Positions 17,008 to 25,984 of a stretch of 64,000 nucleotides of DNA are shown here, piece by piece. Both the position numbers and the translations under genes were made by a program. The stretch comes from DATGLG01 sp035294245 (lineage in GTDB: Bacteria > Pseudomonadota > Alphaproteobacteria > JACZXZ01): positions 62,001-126,000 of the forward strand of contig DATGLG010000042.1 in assembly GCA_035294245.1 (NCBI GenBank), read 5' to 3'. Numbering within the stretch: the first letter of the stretch is position 1; every line of letters starts with the position of its first letter. The notes beneath the pieces are model-generated. The model was given only the letters and a program-made list of their open reading frames with translations, was not told where the DNA came from and ran no database searches.

Positions 17008-18435
17008 TCATCCCCTCGAGGTGCGGGTGAGGCCACCCGCTACGGAATTGCTCTCGGCCCCCTCGAGGAAGGTCACAAGCTCGTAAAGCCGCCCGAGCCC
17101 GCAAAGCCGGAGGCCGCTCGCATTCGCCGGTGCGGCTCTTTTCGCGCCGTCCCGGCGTGAACGCGATGGCATGATCGCTTGGTTGAAGCCCAATCGCGCG
17201 GCCTCCTTGAGGCGCTGGTCGGTATGGTTCACCGATCGCACCTCCCCGGAAAGTCCGATCTCTCCGAAAACGACGGTTTCGGGGGGAACCGGGCGATCCG
17301 TCAACGACGAGACGAGAGCCGCCGCGACGGCCAAATCTGCCGCCGGTTCGGTGATCCGGAGACCTCCCGCCACGTTCAAATAGACATCTCGTCCCCCAAG
17401 TGCAAGCCCGCAGCGCGCCTCGAGGACGGCGAGAACCATCGCCAGCCGGCCGCTGTCCCAGCCCACCACGGCTCGACGGGGGGTGGCAAAGGCGGAGGGA
17501 GCCACCAGCGCTTGAATCTCGACCAGCATGGGACGGGTCCCCTCCATCCCGGCAAAGACGGCGGCGCCGCTGACCGCTTGCTCTCGCTCGCCGAGAAAGA
17601 GGGCGGAGGGGTTCCCGACCTCCACCAAGCCGCGATCGGTCATTTCGAATACGCCGATCTCATCGGTCGGGCCGAAACGGTTCTTGACCGCCCGCAAGAT
17701 GCGGAACTGGTGGCCGCGCTCGCCCTCGAAATAGAGCACCGTATCCACCATGTGCTCGAGCACGCGAGGCCCGGCGATCTGCCCCTCCTTGGTGACATGC
17801 CCGACCATGAAAACCGTGAAGCCGCGACGCTTGGCCACCCGGATGAGCTCCTGGGCCGAGGCGCGCACCTGGGTGACCGTGCCCGGTGCCGAGTCGAGGG
17901 TGTCCAGATACATGGTCTGTATGGAGTCGATCACAACGATCCGAGGGCCGTCCGGGGCATCCAGGCTCGCCAGCACGTCTCGGAGATTCGTCGCCGCGGC
18001 GAGCTCAACCGGCGCCTGCGCAAGACCCATTCGCGCCGCGCGCATGCGCACCTGATCGATCGCCTCCTCGCCTGAAATATAGGCGCACCGCAGGCTATTT
18101 GCGAGCCGCGCGATGACTTGGAGTAGGAGCGTCGACTTGCCGATGCCCGGATCGCCGCCGATCAGCACGGCAGTCGCGGGCACCAAGCCCCCTCCCGCAA
18201 CGCGATCGAACTCCGCCATCCCGCTGACCCAGCGAGGCGCCTCGGCCGGCGCGCCGTCGAGCCGGGCGAAGGCGAGGGGCCGGCCCTTGGCGCCGCCCAA
18301 CCCTCGCGGCGCGCTCTCGCCGGCGGGTTCCTCGATAATGGTATTCCATGCGCCGCAGGCCTCGCAGCGGCCCATCCAGCGTCGGTGGCTGGCGCCGCAC
18401 TCCTGACAGACATAACGCGGCGACCCCTTGGCCAC
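17008..18435 (-). CDS. radA: DNA repair protein RadA
   Basis: 475 residues with a GTG start. N-terminal zinc finger CQECG and CEACG (residues 10-29), RecA-like ATPase with Walker A GGDPGIGKSTLLLQV (about residue 93), the RadA signature KNRFGPTDEIGVFEM (about 255), and a C-terminal Lon-protease-like domain lacking the catalytic dyad. RadA (Sms) is a branch-migration motor helping RecA-dependent recombination. It is 13 nt upstream of cvpA. The extreme C-terminal (about 25 residues after RRDGAKRAAPANA) is variable. Confidence 0.95.
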   Translation of the reverse strand: MAKGSPRYVCQECGASHRRWMGRCEACGAWNTIIEEPAGESAPRGLGGAKGRPLAFARLDGAPAEAPRWVSGMAEFDRVAGGGLVPATAVLIGGDPGIGKSTLLLQVIARLANSLRCAYISGEEAIDQVRMRAARMGLAQAPVELAAATNLRDVLASLDAPDGPRIVVIDSIQTMYLDTLDSAPGTVTQVRASAQELIRVAKRRGFTVFMVGHVTKEGQIAGPRVLEHMVDTVLYFEGERGHQFRILRAVKNRFGPTDEIGVFEMTDRGLVEVGNPSALFLGEREQAVSGAAVFAGMEGTRPMLVEIQALVAPSAFATPRRAVVGWDSGRLAMVLAVLEARCGLALGGRDVYLNVAGGLRITEPAADLAVAAALVSSLTDRPVPPETVVFGEIGLSGEVRSVNHTDQRLKEAARLGFNQAIMPSRSRRDGAKRAAPANASGLRLCGLGRLYELVTFLEGAESNSVAGGLTRTSRG

Positions 18436-18482
18436 TTACTGCCGTACTCCCGACCGGCTGGAGCAGAAGCGGAGCCGACGGT

Positions 18483-19259
18483 TCAAGCGCGAATCTCCAT
18501 CTGGATCGGGCCTTCGGCCCGGCCGTGGATGAACTGATCCACATAGGGATTCGCAACGTGATCCAGCTCCTCGACCCGACCGGTCCAAATGATTCGTCCG
18601 CCATAAAGCATGGCGACGCGATCGGCGATCTTGCGCACGCTGGCCATGTCATGGGTGATGGACAGGGCGGTCGCCCCCAGCTCCTTCACGCATTTGCGAA
18701 TGAGGTTGTTAATCACGTCGCCCATGATCGGATCCAGTCCGGTGGTGGGCTCGTCGAAGAAGATGATCTCGGGATCGGCGGCGATGGCGCGCGCAAGTCC
18801 CACCCGCTTCTTCATGCCCCCTGAGAGCTCGGCTGGGGAAAGCTCGCCGACATCGGCGCCCAATCCGACCTGGGCAAGCTTCTCGGTCGCGATCCGCTTG
18901 GCCTCGGGGCGTGGCAACCCTTTGGCCTGGATGAGGCCGAAGGCCACGTTCTCCCACACCGAGAGGCTGTCAAAAAGCGCCGCTCCTTGAAATAGCATCC
19001 CGAATTTGCGCAGCACGCGCTCCTGCTCGCGCCCGTTGAGGCCGGTAACGGGCTCGCCGTCGACCTCGATCGTGCCGCGCTCCGGCACAAGCAGGCCAAG
19101 GATGCATTTAAGCGTGACGGATTTGCCGGATCCCGAGCCACCGATGACAACCATCGATTCGCCGGGGGCGATGTCGAGATCGACGCCCTTCAGCACCTGT
19201 TTCGGCCCGAAGGACTTATGCACGTCACGGAGCCTGATCTTCGGCGTCGCGGTGGTCAT
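18483..19259 (-). CDS. mlaF: phospholipid ABC transporter ATP-binding protein MlaF
   Basis: 258 residues. Walker A GGSGSGKSVTLK (about residue 40), Q-loop LFQGAALFDSLSV, signature LSGGMKKRVGLARAI, Walker B EIIFFDEPTTGLDP and H-loop SITHDMAS. The pattern LFQ-GALFDS and GLDPI is typical of the Mla/Mkl subfamily, which moves phospholipids between membranes to keep outer-membrane asymmetry. It is 51 nt downstream of mlaE. No mlaD, mlaC or mlaB is adjacent, so those subunits must be encoded elsewhere. Confidence 0.92.
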   Translation of the reverse strand: MTTATPKIRLRDVHKSFGPKQVLKGVDLDIAPGESMVVIGGSGSGKSVTLKCILGLLVPERGTIEVDGEPVTGLNGREQERVLRKFGMLFQGAALFDSLSVWENVAFGLIQAKGLPRPEAKRIATEKLAQVGLGADVGELSPAELSGGMKKRVGLARAIAADPEIIFFDEPTTGLDPIMGDVINNLIRKCVKELGATALSITHDMASVRKIADRVAMLYGGRIIWTGRVEELDHVANPYVDQFIHGRAEGPIQMEIRA

Positions 19260-19310
19260 CGGTGGAGGCTTGTGCCTGCGCTATGGTGAAGGGCGAGTCT
19301 CATGAGCTGC

Positions 19311-20090
19311 TCAGGTGCCGAAGAAGATGGCGGTCAGCATATAGTTGAAGACGAAGATGAGAATCGAGGCGGAGACGACGGCATTCGTCGTCGCGGCGCC
19401 GACGCCCTCGGCACCGCCCCGGGAATGGTATCCGTGATAGCAGCCCATGAGAGCGATCAGGAACCCGAAGACCGCCGCCTTCACCAGACCGGAAACGACG
19501 TCGATCGTTTTCAAGAAGTCCCATGTCAGCTTGATATAGTTCGACGGGTTGAAGCCGAGCTTGTGAACACTGACGATATAGCCGCCGAAGACGCCGATGA
19601 TATCGGCGACGAGGACGAGGAGCGGCAACATCGTGAGCCCGGCGATGAGCCGCGGAGCCACGAGGTACTTGTAAGGGTCAGTCGATAGGGTGACCAGGGC
19701 ATCCACCTGCTCCGTCACGCGCATGGTGCCAATTTCCGCCGCCATCGCCGCCCCAACGCGTCCGGCGACCATCAGCCCGGCGAGGACCGGCGCCAGCTCT
19801 CGCGTCATCGACAGCACGACGACCGTGGCGATCGCCGACTCGGCATTGAAGCGGGAGAAGCCTGTATAGCTCTGCAGCGCCAGCACCATACCGGTGAAGA
19901 TTGCGGTCAAGCCGACGACCGGCAGCGAGAAATAGCCGATCTGAATCATCTGCAGACCGATCAGGCGGAAGAAGAACGGGGGCCTGATGCAGTGGAAGAG
20001 GGCTGTTGCGGTGAAGATGGTAAGGCGCCCGGCGGCGGCCAGGAAGCTCAGAAAGACCCGTCCGATCGGCGCGAGCGCGGCGCTAAGCAC
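19311..20090 (-). CDS. mlaE: phospholipid ABC transporter permease MlaE
   Basis: 259 residues, GTG start 2 nt after the alr stop. An amphipathic N-terminal helix is followed by five hydrophobic segments. The MlaE signature region EIGTMRVTEQVDALVTLSTDPYKYL (cytoplasmic coupling loop) and VTEQVDAL are diagnostic. MlaE forms the membrane core of the Mla transporter with MlaF. The tight spacing to alr and the same strand show one operon with dnaB, alr and mlaF. Confidence 0.93.
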   Translation of the reverse strand: MLSAALAPIGRVFLSFLAAAGRLTIFTATALFHCIRPPFFFRLIGLQMIQIGYFSLPVVGLTAIFTGMVLALQSYTGFSRFNAESAIATVVVLSMTRELAPVLAGLMVAGRVGAAMAAEIGTMRVTEQVDALVTLSTDPYKYLVAPRLIAGLTMLPLLVLVADIIGVFGGYIVSVHKLGFNPSNYIKLTWDFLKTIDVVSGLVKAAVFGFLIALMGCYHGYHSRGGAEGVGAATTNAVVSASILIFVFNYMLTAIFFGT

Positions 20091-20092
20091 GA

Positions 20093-21205
20093 TCAGTGCC
20101 GGTCGATGTCGAGATAGCGCCGCGCGAGGCGTCGTCCCGTGCCGAGATTGGTCAAGACCTCGTAGCCGATGGTCCCCGCATCCGCGGCGACCTGATCGAT
20201 CGTGCGGTGGGGTCCAATCAACTCGACGCGGGCGTCGGGCCGGAGCAGCGCCGCAGGCACGTCGGTGACGTCGAGGGTGACGAGATCCATCGAGACGCGG
20301 CCCACGAGAGGTGCGGGGTAATCCCCTATGAAGCCCCGGCTTCGATTGCCGAGGGCCCGAAAATAACCATCCGCATAGCCAACGCCGACCGTTGCGATGC
20401 GCGACGGTCGGCGGACGAGATGGGTCGCACCATAGCCAACGGTCTGGGGACTGTCAACGTCACGCACCTGGAGGATTTTGCAATTCAATTCAACTACTTG
20501 CGCCATCGGATTGGGTGCGCCGGAGAGCGGGCAGACGCCGTAGAGCGCAGCACCTGGACGAGCCTGATCGAGGTGATAGGGCTTGCCGAGAAAGATGCCC
20601 GAGGACGCGGCGAGACTGGCCGGCGCGCTGGGCAGGCCTCGGCGCAGCGAGGCGAAGCGCGCGAGCTGCGCCGCGTTGAGCTCGTGATCGGCCGTATCCG
20701 CGCAGGCGAGATGGCTGATGACGGCGCGCAGCGCAAGGCCGCGAAGCCGGTCGGGATCGGCTGCGAGAATCGCCACCTCTTGCCGCGGCAGGCCCAGGCG
20801 GTTCATGCCGCTGTCGAGATGCAGCATCGCCGGCTGCGGGCCACGCGCGCGCGCAAACGCGGCCCAGCGCTCGATCTGCTCGAGGCTGTTCAGGACGGGT
20901 ATCAGGCGATGCGCGGCGAAGCTCGCCTCGGACCCCTCGACGACGCCATCGAAAACGGCGATCTCGCCGTTCGGGAGCGCCTTGCGGAGGGCGATCCCCT
21001 CGCTCAGTCGGGCGACATAGAAGAGACGGCAACCCGCCGCGGCGAGCGCGGGAGCGACCTTATCGGCGCCGAGGCCGTAAGCATCCGCCTTCACCACGGC
21101 GGCGCATTCCGCCGGGTGGACCATTTCCCGCAGCTTGCGCCAATTCCCGAGAACGGCGGCGAGGTCGATGGTCAGCTCGGCGACGGCACTCTCACTGGGA
21201 GGCAT
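20093..21205 (-). CDS. alr: alanine racemase
   Basis: 370 residues from MPPSESAVAELTIDLAAVLGN. The PLP-binding lysine is in AAVVKADAYGLGADKV and the opposite catalytic tyrosine in VGYGATHLV, with GRVSMDLVTLDVTD near the C-terminus. The enzyme makes D-alanine for peptidoglycan in the cytoplasm. The ATG overlaps the end of dnaB by 14 nt. An upstream in-frame start at 21286 would lie deep within dnaB and adds only Ser/Pro-rich residues. Confidence 0.95.
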   Translation of the reverse strand: MPPSESAVAELTIDLAAVLGNWRKLREMVHPAECAAVVKADAYGLGADKVAPALAAAGCRLFYVARLSEGIALRKALPNGEIAVFDGVVEGSEASFAAHRLIPVLNSLEQIERWAAFARARGPQPAMLHLDSGMNRLGLPRQEVAILAADPDRLRGLALRAVISHLACADTADHELNAAQLARFASLRRGLPSAPASLAASSGIFLGKPYHLDQARPGAALYGVCPLSGAPNPMAQVVELNCKILQVRDVDSPQTVGYGATHLVRRPSRIATVGVGYADGYFRALGNRSRGFIGDYPAPLVGRVSMDLVTLDVTDVPAALLRPDARVELIGPHRTIDQVAADAGTIGYEVLTNLGTGRRLARRYLDIDRH

Positions 21206-22724
21206 CGGCGTAGTCGGGGCGCTCGAGATTGCCGAAGCGCGTATAGGTGCCGTCGAAGAACAACCCGACGGTGCCGATGGGACCATGACGCTGCTTCGCG
21301 ATGTTCACCTCGGCGACGTTGTGCACTTGCTCGCAACGCTTCAGCCATTGCTCGTGCCGCTGCTCGAACTTTTCCGGCGTCTCGTCGGGCCGCTGCTTGG
21401 GCTCGGCGCGCTCGAGGTAGTATTGCTCGCGGAAGATGAACATGACGACATCGGCATCCTGCTCGATCGAGCCCGACTCGCGAAGGTCGGCAAGCTGCGG
21501 CCGCTTGTCCTCGCGCTGCTCGACCGCGCGCGAAAGCTGGGAAAGGGCGAGGACCGGCACCTGGAGCTCCTTGGCCAGCGCCTTCAGCCCCCGCGTGATC
21601 TCGGAAACTTCCTGGACGCGATTGTCGCTGCGGGTGGTCCCGCCGGGATAAAGGAGCTGTAGATAGTCGATGACGATGAGCCCGAGCCCGTGCTGGCGCT
21701 TGAGCCGCCGCGCCCGGGTGCGCAATGCGGGGATGGTCAGAGCCGGCGTGTCGTCGATGAAGAGCGGAACTCGTGAGAGCTGCTGCACGACTTCGAGGAA
21801 GCGCGGAAAGTCCTCGCGGCTCACCTCGCCGCGGCGGATGCGATCGGAGGCGATCTCCGTCTGCTCCGAAAGCAGGCGATTCGCGAGCTGCTCGGCCGAC
21901 ATCTCGAGGGAGAAGAAGGCCACCTTCGCGCCTTCCGCCACCTCCATCTTGCCTTCCGCATTGGTCGCCTCGCGATAGGCGGCGGCAGCATTGAAGGCGA
22001 TATTCGTCGCGAGAGCCGTCTTTCCCATGGATGGGCGGCCCGCAAGGATGACGAGATCGGAAGGGTGAAGCCCGCCGAGCTTCTTGTCGAGGTCGCGAAA
22101 GCCGGTCGTAACGCCGGAGACGTGGCTGGAGCGCTTGAACGCCGCCTCGGCGGTGTCGATCGCCTGGCGCAAGGCATCGGGGAGAGGCGTGAAGCCCCCC
22201 TCGAACTGCCCGGTGGTGGCGAGATCGTAGAGATTGCGCTCCGCCTCTTCGATCTGCTGCATGGCGCTTTCGTCGAGCGTCACCTCATAGGCGCGGTTGA
22301 CGACATCGCTGCCCAGCTCGATGAGCTGTCGCCGCAGAAACAGATCGTGGATCGTGCGGCCGTATTCACCGGCATTGATGATGCTAATCGCGGCACCTTC
22401 CAGCCGGGCGAGGTATTTGGTGCCGCCGATCTCCTCAAGCGTCTTGTCCTGCTCGAAATACGCCTTGAGCGTCACCGAATTTGCGAGCTGGCCGCGCTCG
22501 ATCAGTCGGCTGCACGCATCGAACATGCGCTGATGGCGCGGGTCGATGAAATGATCCGGCCTGAGGAACTCCGAGACTTTCTCGTAGGCGCGATTATTGG
22601 CGAGAATGGCACCGAGGAGCGCCATCTCGGCCTCGACGTTGTGCGGAGGTGTTCTTAGCGCCGGAGGCCCGTCGCCGTTCCCGACGAGGGACGCGACCGT
22701 GCTCTCCTTTCGTGCCGTCTCCAT
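21192..22724 (-). CDS. dnaB: replicative DNA helicase DnaB
   Basis: 510 residues. The N-terminal DnaB domain opens PPHNVEAEMALLGAIL, the RecA-like helicase core has Walker A GRPSMGKTALATNIAF (about residue 220), VIDYLQLL, LSQLSRAVEQREDKRPQLADLRESG and the final QRHGPIGTV. The hexameric helicase unwinds the fork. An insertion of about 20 residues (REATNAEGKMEVAEGAKV) lies between H1 and the EMS motif, as in other alphaproteobacteria. No intein is present. First gene of the minus-strand cluster alr-mlaEF-radA-cvpA-purF. Confidence 0.97.
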   Translation of the reverse strand: METARKESTVASLVGNGDGPPALRTPPHNVEAEMALLGAILANNRAYEKVSEFLRPDHFIDPRHQRMFDACSRLIERGQLANSVTLKAYFEQDKTLEEIGGTKYLARLEGAAISIINAGEYGRTIHDLFLRRQLIELGSDVVNRAYEVTLDESAMQQIEEAERNLYDLATTGQFEGGFTPLPDALRQAIDTAEAAFKRSSHVSGVTTGFRDLDKKLGGLHPSDLVILAGRPSMGKTALATNIAFNAAAAYREATNAEGKMEVAEGAKVAFFSLEMSAEQLANRLLSEQTEIASDRIRRGEVSREDFPRFLEVVQQLSRVPLFIDDTPALTIPALRTRARRLKRQHGLGLIVIDYLQLLYPGGTTRSDNRVQEVSEITRGLKALAKELQVPVLALSQLSRAVEQREDKRPQLADLRESGSIEQDADVVMFIFREQYYLERAEPKQRPDETPEKFEQRHEQWLKRCEQVHNVAEVNIAKQRHGPIGTVGLFFDGTYTRFGNLERPDYADASQ

Positions 22725-22815
22725 GATGAGGAAAGCTTAGCAAGCGGGTTCGGCCGGAGACAGGAGAATGTTGGTCTGAATAAGGCGAAGATCGGGGATA
22801 AGTCGCCGGCCTGGC

Positions 22816-24057
22816 TCACGCCTGCGCGGCGGCGGACAGGCCGTGCGCATTCGCATGCTCGCGTTCCCAGTCCAGCATATAATCGCGCGTGAGGGGCACG
22901 GTATCGACGTGCTTCGCGAGCTGCATCTGGACGACCATCTGGCGCAGATAGCGGAAGGCGACCTCGCAGCTCGTGAGATAGAACTCCCACATGCGGCAGA
23001 AGCGCTCGTCGTAAAGCCGGAGCGCCTCGTCGCGGTGGGCGAGGAAGCGTCGGCGCCATTCGCGCAGGGTCTTCGCGTAGTGCAGGCGCAGGATCTCGAT
23101 ATCGGTGACCCAGAGCCCGACCTTCTCGACGGCCGTCAGCACTTCCGATAGCGCTGGCGTATAGCCGCCCGGGAAGATGTATTTGCGCAGCCAGGGACTG
23201 GTGCCGCCCGGCGGCTCCATGCGGCCGATCGAATGAAGGAGGCAAATGCCATCGTCGCTCAGCAGCTCCTTCACCTTGGCAAAGAACTCGCCATAGTGAT
23301 TGGGGCCGACATGCTCGAACATCCCGACGGAGACGATGCGGTCGAATTGCCCACGCATGTCGCGATAGTCGCGCAAGGCGAAGTCGACCCGATTTGAGAG
23401 GCCGGCCTTCGCGGCCCGCTCGCGGGAGACCTTGAGCTGCTCGTCGGAAAGGGTGATGCCGGTTACCTTGGCGCCTTCCGAGAAGCGCGCCAGCGTCAAT
23501 GCAAGGCCGCCCCAGCCCGAGCCGATGTCCAGGATCCTGAGACCGGGCTTGAGCCGGAGCTTGGAGGCGATGTGGCGCTTCTTGTTTTCCTGCGCGACGT
23601 CCAGGCTTTCGTTGCCCGATGAGAAATAGGCGCAAGAATACTGGCGGTCCCGGTCGAGGAATAAGTCGTAAAGGCGCCCCGAGAGATCGTAATGATGCGC
23701 GGCGTTCCTACGCGCCCTCCGCTTGGGATTGAATGTGCGAAGGGGGCGCAGGAGACGTTGCAATCCCTGATAGTGCAGCTGGAGCGGATGGCTCTCCACG
23801 CGCTCCATATTGCTCAGGATCAGGTCGAGAAGCCCGTAGAGATCTCCCTCCTCGATGGTGAGGGTCCCGTCCATGAAGGCTTCGCCCAGATAGAGGCTGG
23901 GATGGAAGAAAAGCTTGTAGTGGAGGGCGGGATCGTGAAGGCGTATGGCGATCACGCGGCCGTCCGGCTCACCGAAGCTATGGCTTCGTCCGCGCGCATC
24001 GATGACTTTCAGGGTGCCCGAACGGATCACCCGACCGAGAAGGTGCCCAAGCAGCAT
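22816..24057 (-). CDS. cfa: cyclopropane-fatty-acyl-phospholipid synthase family protein
   Basis: 413 residues from MLLGHLLGRVIRSGTLKVID, with GGAAGGGAG just upstream of that ATG (a longer start at 24093 is possible). SAM-binding motif ILDIGSGWGGLALTLA (about residue 177), then YRDMRGQFDRIVSVGMFEHVG and the typical KYIFPGGYTPALSE. The enzyme transfers a methylene group from SAM to membrane unsaturated acyl chains. E. coli Cfa is 382 residues. The gene lies between rplI and dnaB, which are adjacent in many relatives, so it is an insertion relative to that order. Confidence 0.9.
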   Translation of the reverse strand: MLLGHLLGRVIRSGTLKVIDARGRSHSFGEPDGRVIAIRLHDPALHYKLFFHPSLYLGEAFMDGTLTIEEGDLYGLLDLILSNMERVESHPLQLHYQGLQRLLRPLRTFNPKRRARRNAAHHYDLSGRLYDLFLDRDRQYSCAYFSSGNESLDVAQENKKRHIASKLRLKPGLRILDIGSGWGGLALTLARFSEGAKVTGITLSDEQLKVSRERAAKAGLSNRVDFALRDYRDMRGQFDRIVSVGMFEHVGPNHYGEFFAKVKELLSDDGICLLHSIGRMEPPGGTSPWLRKYIFPGGYTPALSEVLTAVEKVGLWVTDIEILRLHYAKTLREWRRRFLAHRDEALRLYDERFCRMWEFYLTSCEVAFRYLRQMVVQMQLAKHVDTVPLTRDYMLDWEREHANAHGLSAAAQA

Positions 24058-24173
24058 GGCTCCCTTCCATCCCCGTTTTCTTGTCCTGCCCATTCGAAGG
24101 GCGTCACGCTCTCCGACGGGCTTTGTCGCCCCCTAATATTGCCCTTCTTTTCGGCAGTGTACAGGGGAGGGGA

Positions 24174-24746
24174 TCAGGCGGCCGGGGCATCCTCTTGCTG
24201 GTGCTGCGCTTCGCCTTCGGCAGCCGCGGCCTCGCCCTCGGCCGCCGGCTCGCCGGCGCCGATGATGGCGCCGCCATGCTCGATCTGGAGTTGGGCCTCC
24301 TCGGCCGAGCGCGCCACGTTCACCGTGACGTTCACGCCGACCTCGGCGTGAAGCGCCACGCGCACTGGATGCAGGCCGAGCATCTTGATGGGGTGATCGA
24401 GCTGGATCATGCGGCGCTCCACGGGAAAGCCCGCCTCGGCGATGGCCGCCGCGATGTCCCGTGCCGTGGCGGAGCCGTAGAGCTGCCCGGTCTCGCTCGC
24501 CTGACGCACGAGCGTGACGATCAGCCCGTCGAGCTTGCCGGCGATCCCCGAGGCCTCGCTCAGCTTCGCCTCGTTTGCCGCCTCGAGCCGGGCTCGCTGC
24601 GACTCGAAATAGGCGAGGTTTGCCTTGGTCGTCCGCAGGGCCTTTTTTTGCGGCAGGAGGTAGTTGCGCGCATAGCCCGGCTTGACTTTGACCACGTCGC
24701 CAATCTTGCCAAGCTTCTCGATCCGCTCCAGGAGAATGACTTCCAT
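24174..24746 (-). CDS. rplI: 50S ribosomal protein L9
   Basis: 190 residues from MEVILLERIEKLGKIGDVVKV, the L9 N-domain, with KPGYARNYLLPQ. The long central helix and the C-domain (SATARDIAAAI, HPIKMLGLHPVRVALHAEV) follow. Compared with E. coli L9 (149), an Ala/Glu-rich tail of about 40 residues (EPAAEGEAAAAEGEAQHQQ) is added, as in other alphaproteobacteria. It starts 5 nt after the DUF2232 gene stop. Confidence 0.96.
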   Translation of the reverse strand: MEVILLERIEKLGKIGDVVKVKPGYARNYLLPQKKALRTTKANLAYFESQRARLEAANEAKLSEASGIAGKLDGLIVTLVRQASETGQLYGSATARDIAAAIAEAGFPVERRMIQLDHPIKMLGLHPVRVALHAEVGVNVTVNVARSAEEAQLQIEHGGAIIGAGEPAAEGEAAAAEGEAQHQQEDAPAA

Positions 24747-24751
24747 TGCTT

Positions 24752-25714
24752 CTACTCCCAATTGCCGTCGGGCCCGTCCTTGGGCCGCATCAGGCGCTGT
24801 CTCAGGCCGACGAGCTGATCAATGAGGCCGAGCGCTGCGACACCGAAGATCACAACCCACGACATGATAACGATGATCAGCGCCAAGAATAAATAAAGCA
24901 GCATAAAATGCCCGGCTCTCGCGCCGCTCCGTCGCGCCGCCGCATGGGCAAGGGCAAGGCCGCCGAAGAAATACGGCATGGCCAGGATCAGGCAAAGGTT
25001 CTCGCCGACGAAGCCAGCCGTGCCCGGCGCCGCCACGCCGAGGAGAGCTGTCGCCGCAACCGCGAGCCCCAGCCAGCGGGGCAGGTCGAAGGAGGCGAGA
25101 TCCGGACTCGGTCGCAGATTGCGCGCGAAGCGGATCAGAAGCCCCTGGGCGAGCGCCCCGTTGGCCGCCGTCACCAGCAGCCAGGAGCATGCGCCCAGCC
25201 CCGGCAGCACCGCGACGAAGGCGTCGAGCATGCGCTCGGCGCCCGGCGGCGCCGTCTCCAATCCAAGGGCGCTCCGCATCGAGCCGAAGATCCGCGCCAC
25301 CTCGCCCCTGAGTCCGCCATCCGTCCCCGCAAATGCCAGGACGAGGGCCAGGAAGACGAGCCCGGCGTAGAGGCTCGCCCACACCAGAAGCCGCCCGGCT
25401 GGATACCATTCGGTCGTGCCGTCGGGGTGCCTCCGGATGAGGGTTCCCTGCCGTACGAGGAGATAGGCCGGTATCGCCTCCGCGACCGCGTAGTTGACCA
25501 TCGCCGCTGGTCCGAGCAAGAGACCAGCTAGCACGATCCCGGCGCAGTTTGCGATGAGGGCGCCCCGCATGCCCTGGCTCAAGCCAACGAGGAAGAGGGG
25601 GAGTTGCGCCATGAGCATGAGCAGAAGCGCCCCCAGCGTCCCGATCATCGTCGAGGCGTAAAGGAGCGCGCTCACGGCGCCGCCGCAGAGCGCGATCAAG
25701 GTGGCAACGGACAT
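24752..25714 (-). CDS. DUF2232 multispanning membrane protein
   Basis: 320 residues with about eight hydrophobic helices (e.g. LIALCGGAVSALLYASTMIG, GALLLMLMAQLPLFLVGLS, YAGLVFLALVLAFAG, LYLFLALIIVIMSWVVIFGV). This is the DUF2232 family that regularly sits between rpsR and rplI in alphaproteobacteria. Function is unknown; resemblance to energy-coupling S components has been suggested for such proteins but nothing here proves transport. It runs in the same direction, 30 nt after rpsR. Confidence 0.8.
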   Translation of the reverse strand: MSVATLIALCGGAVSALLYASTMIGTLGALLLMLMAQLPLFLVGLSQGMRGALIANCAGIVLAGLLLGPAAMVNYAVAEAIPAYLLVRQGTLIRRHPDGTTEWYPAGRLLVWASLYAGLVFLALVLAFAGTDGGLRGEVARIFGSMRSALGLETAPPGAERMLDAFVAVLPGLGACSWLLVTAANGALAQGLLIRFARNLRPSPDLASFDLPRWLGLAVAATALLGVAAPGTAGFVGENLCLILAMPYFFGGLALAHAAARRSGARAGHFMLLYLFLALIIVIMSWVVIFGVAALGLIDQLVGLRQRLMRPKDGPDGNWE

Positions 25715-25744
25715 CCATCGCTCGCCTTATCCGCCGCAGTCGCC

Positions 25745-25984
25745 CTACTGGATCACGTAGGGCAGCAATGCCAGGAAGCGCGCGCGCTTGATGGCCTGCG
25801 CAAGCTCGCGCTGGCGCTTGGTCGAGACGGCCGTGATCCGGCTTGGCACGATCTTGCCGCGCTCCGAGATGAAGCGCGAGAGGAGCCGAACGTCCTTGTA
25901 GTCGATCTTCGGCGCATGCGGCCCCGAGAAGGGGCAGCTCTTACGGCGGCGGAAGAACGGGCGACGAGGACCAGCGGGGCTCAT
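25745..25984 (-). CDS. rpsR: 30S ribosomal protein S18
   Basis: 79 residues. The S18 core CPFSGPHAPKIDYKDVRLL and GKIVPSRITAVSTKRQREL followed by AIKRARFLALLPYV is unmistakable. S18 pairs with S6 on the 30S platform. The ATG overlaps the rpsF stop (ATGA), coupling translation of the two partners. Confidence 0.97.
   Translation of the reverse strand: MSPAGPRRPFFRRRKSCPFSGPHAPKIDYKDVRLLSRFISERGKIVPSRITAVSTKRQRELAQAIKRARFLALLPYVIQ

Noticed and set aside
20096..21439. 447-codon plus-strand open frame
   Set aside because: Antisense to alr, which carries all alanine racemase motifs.
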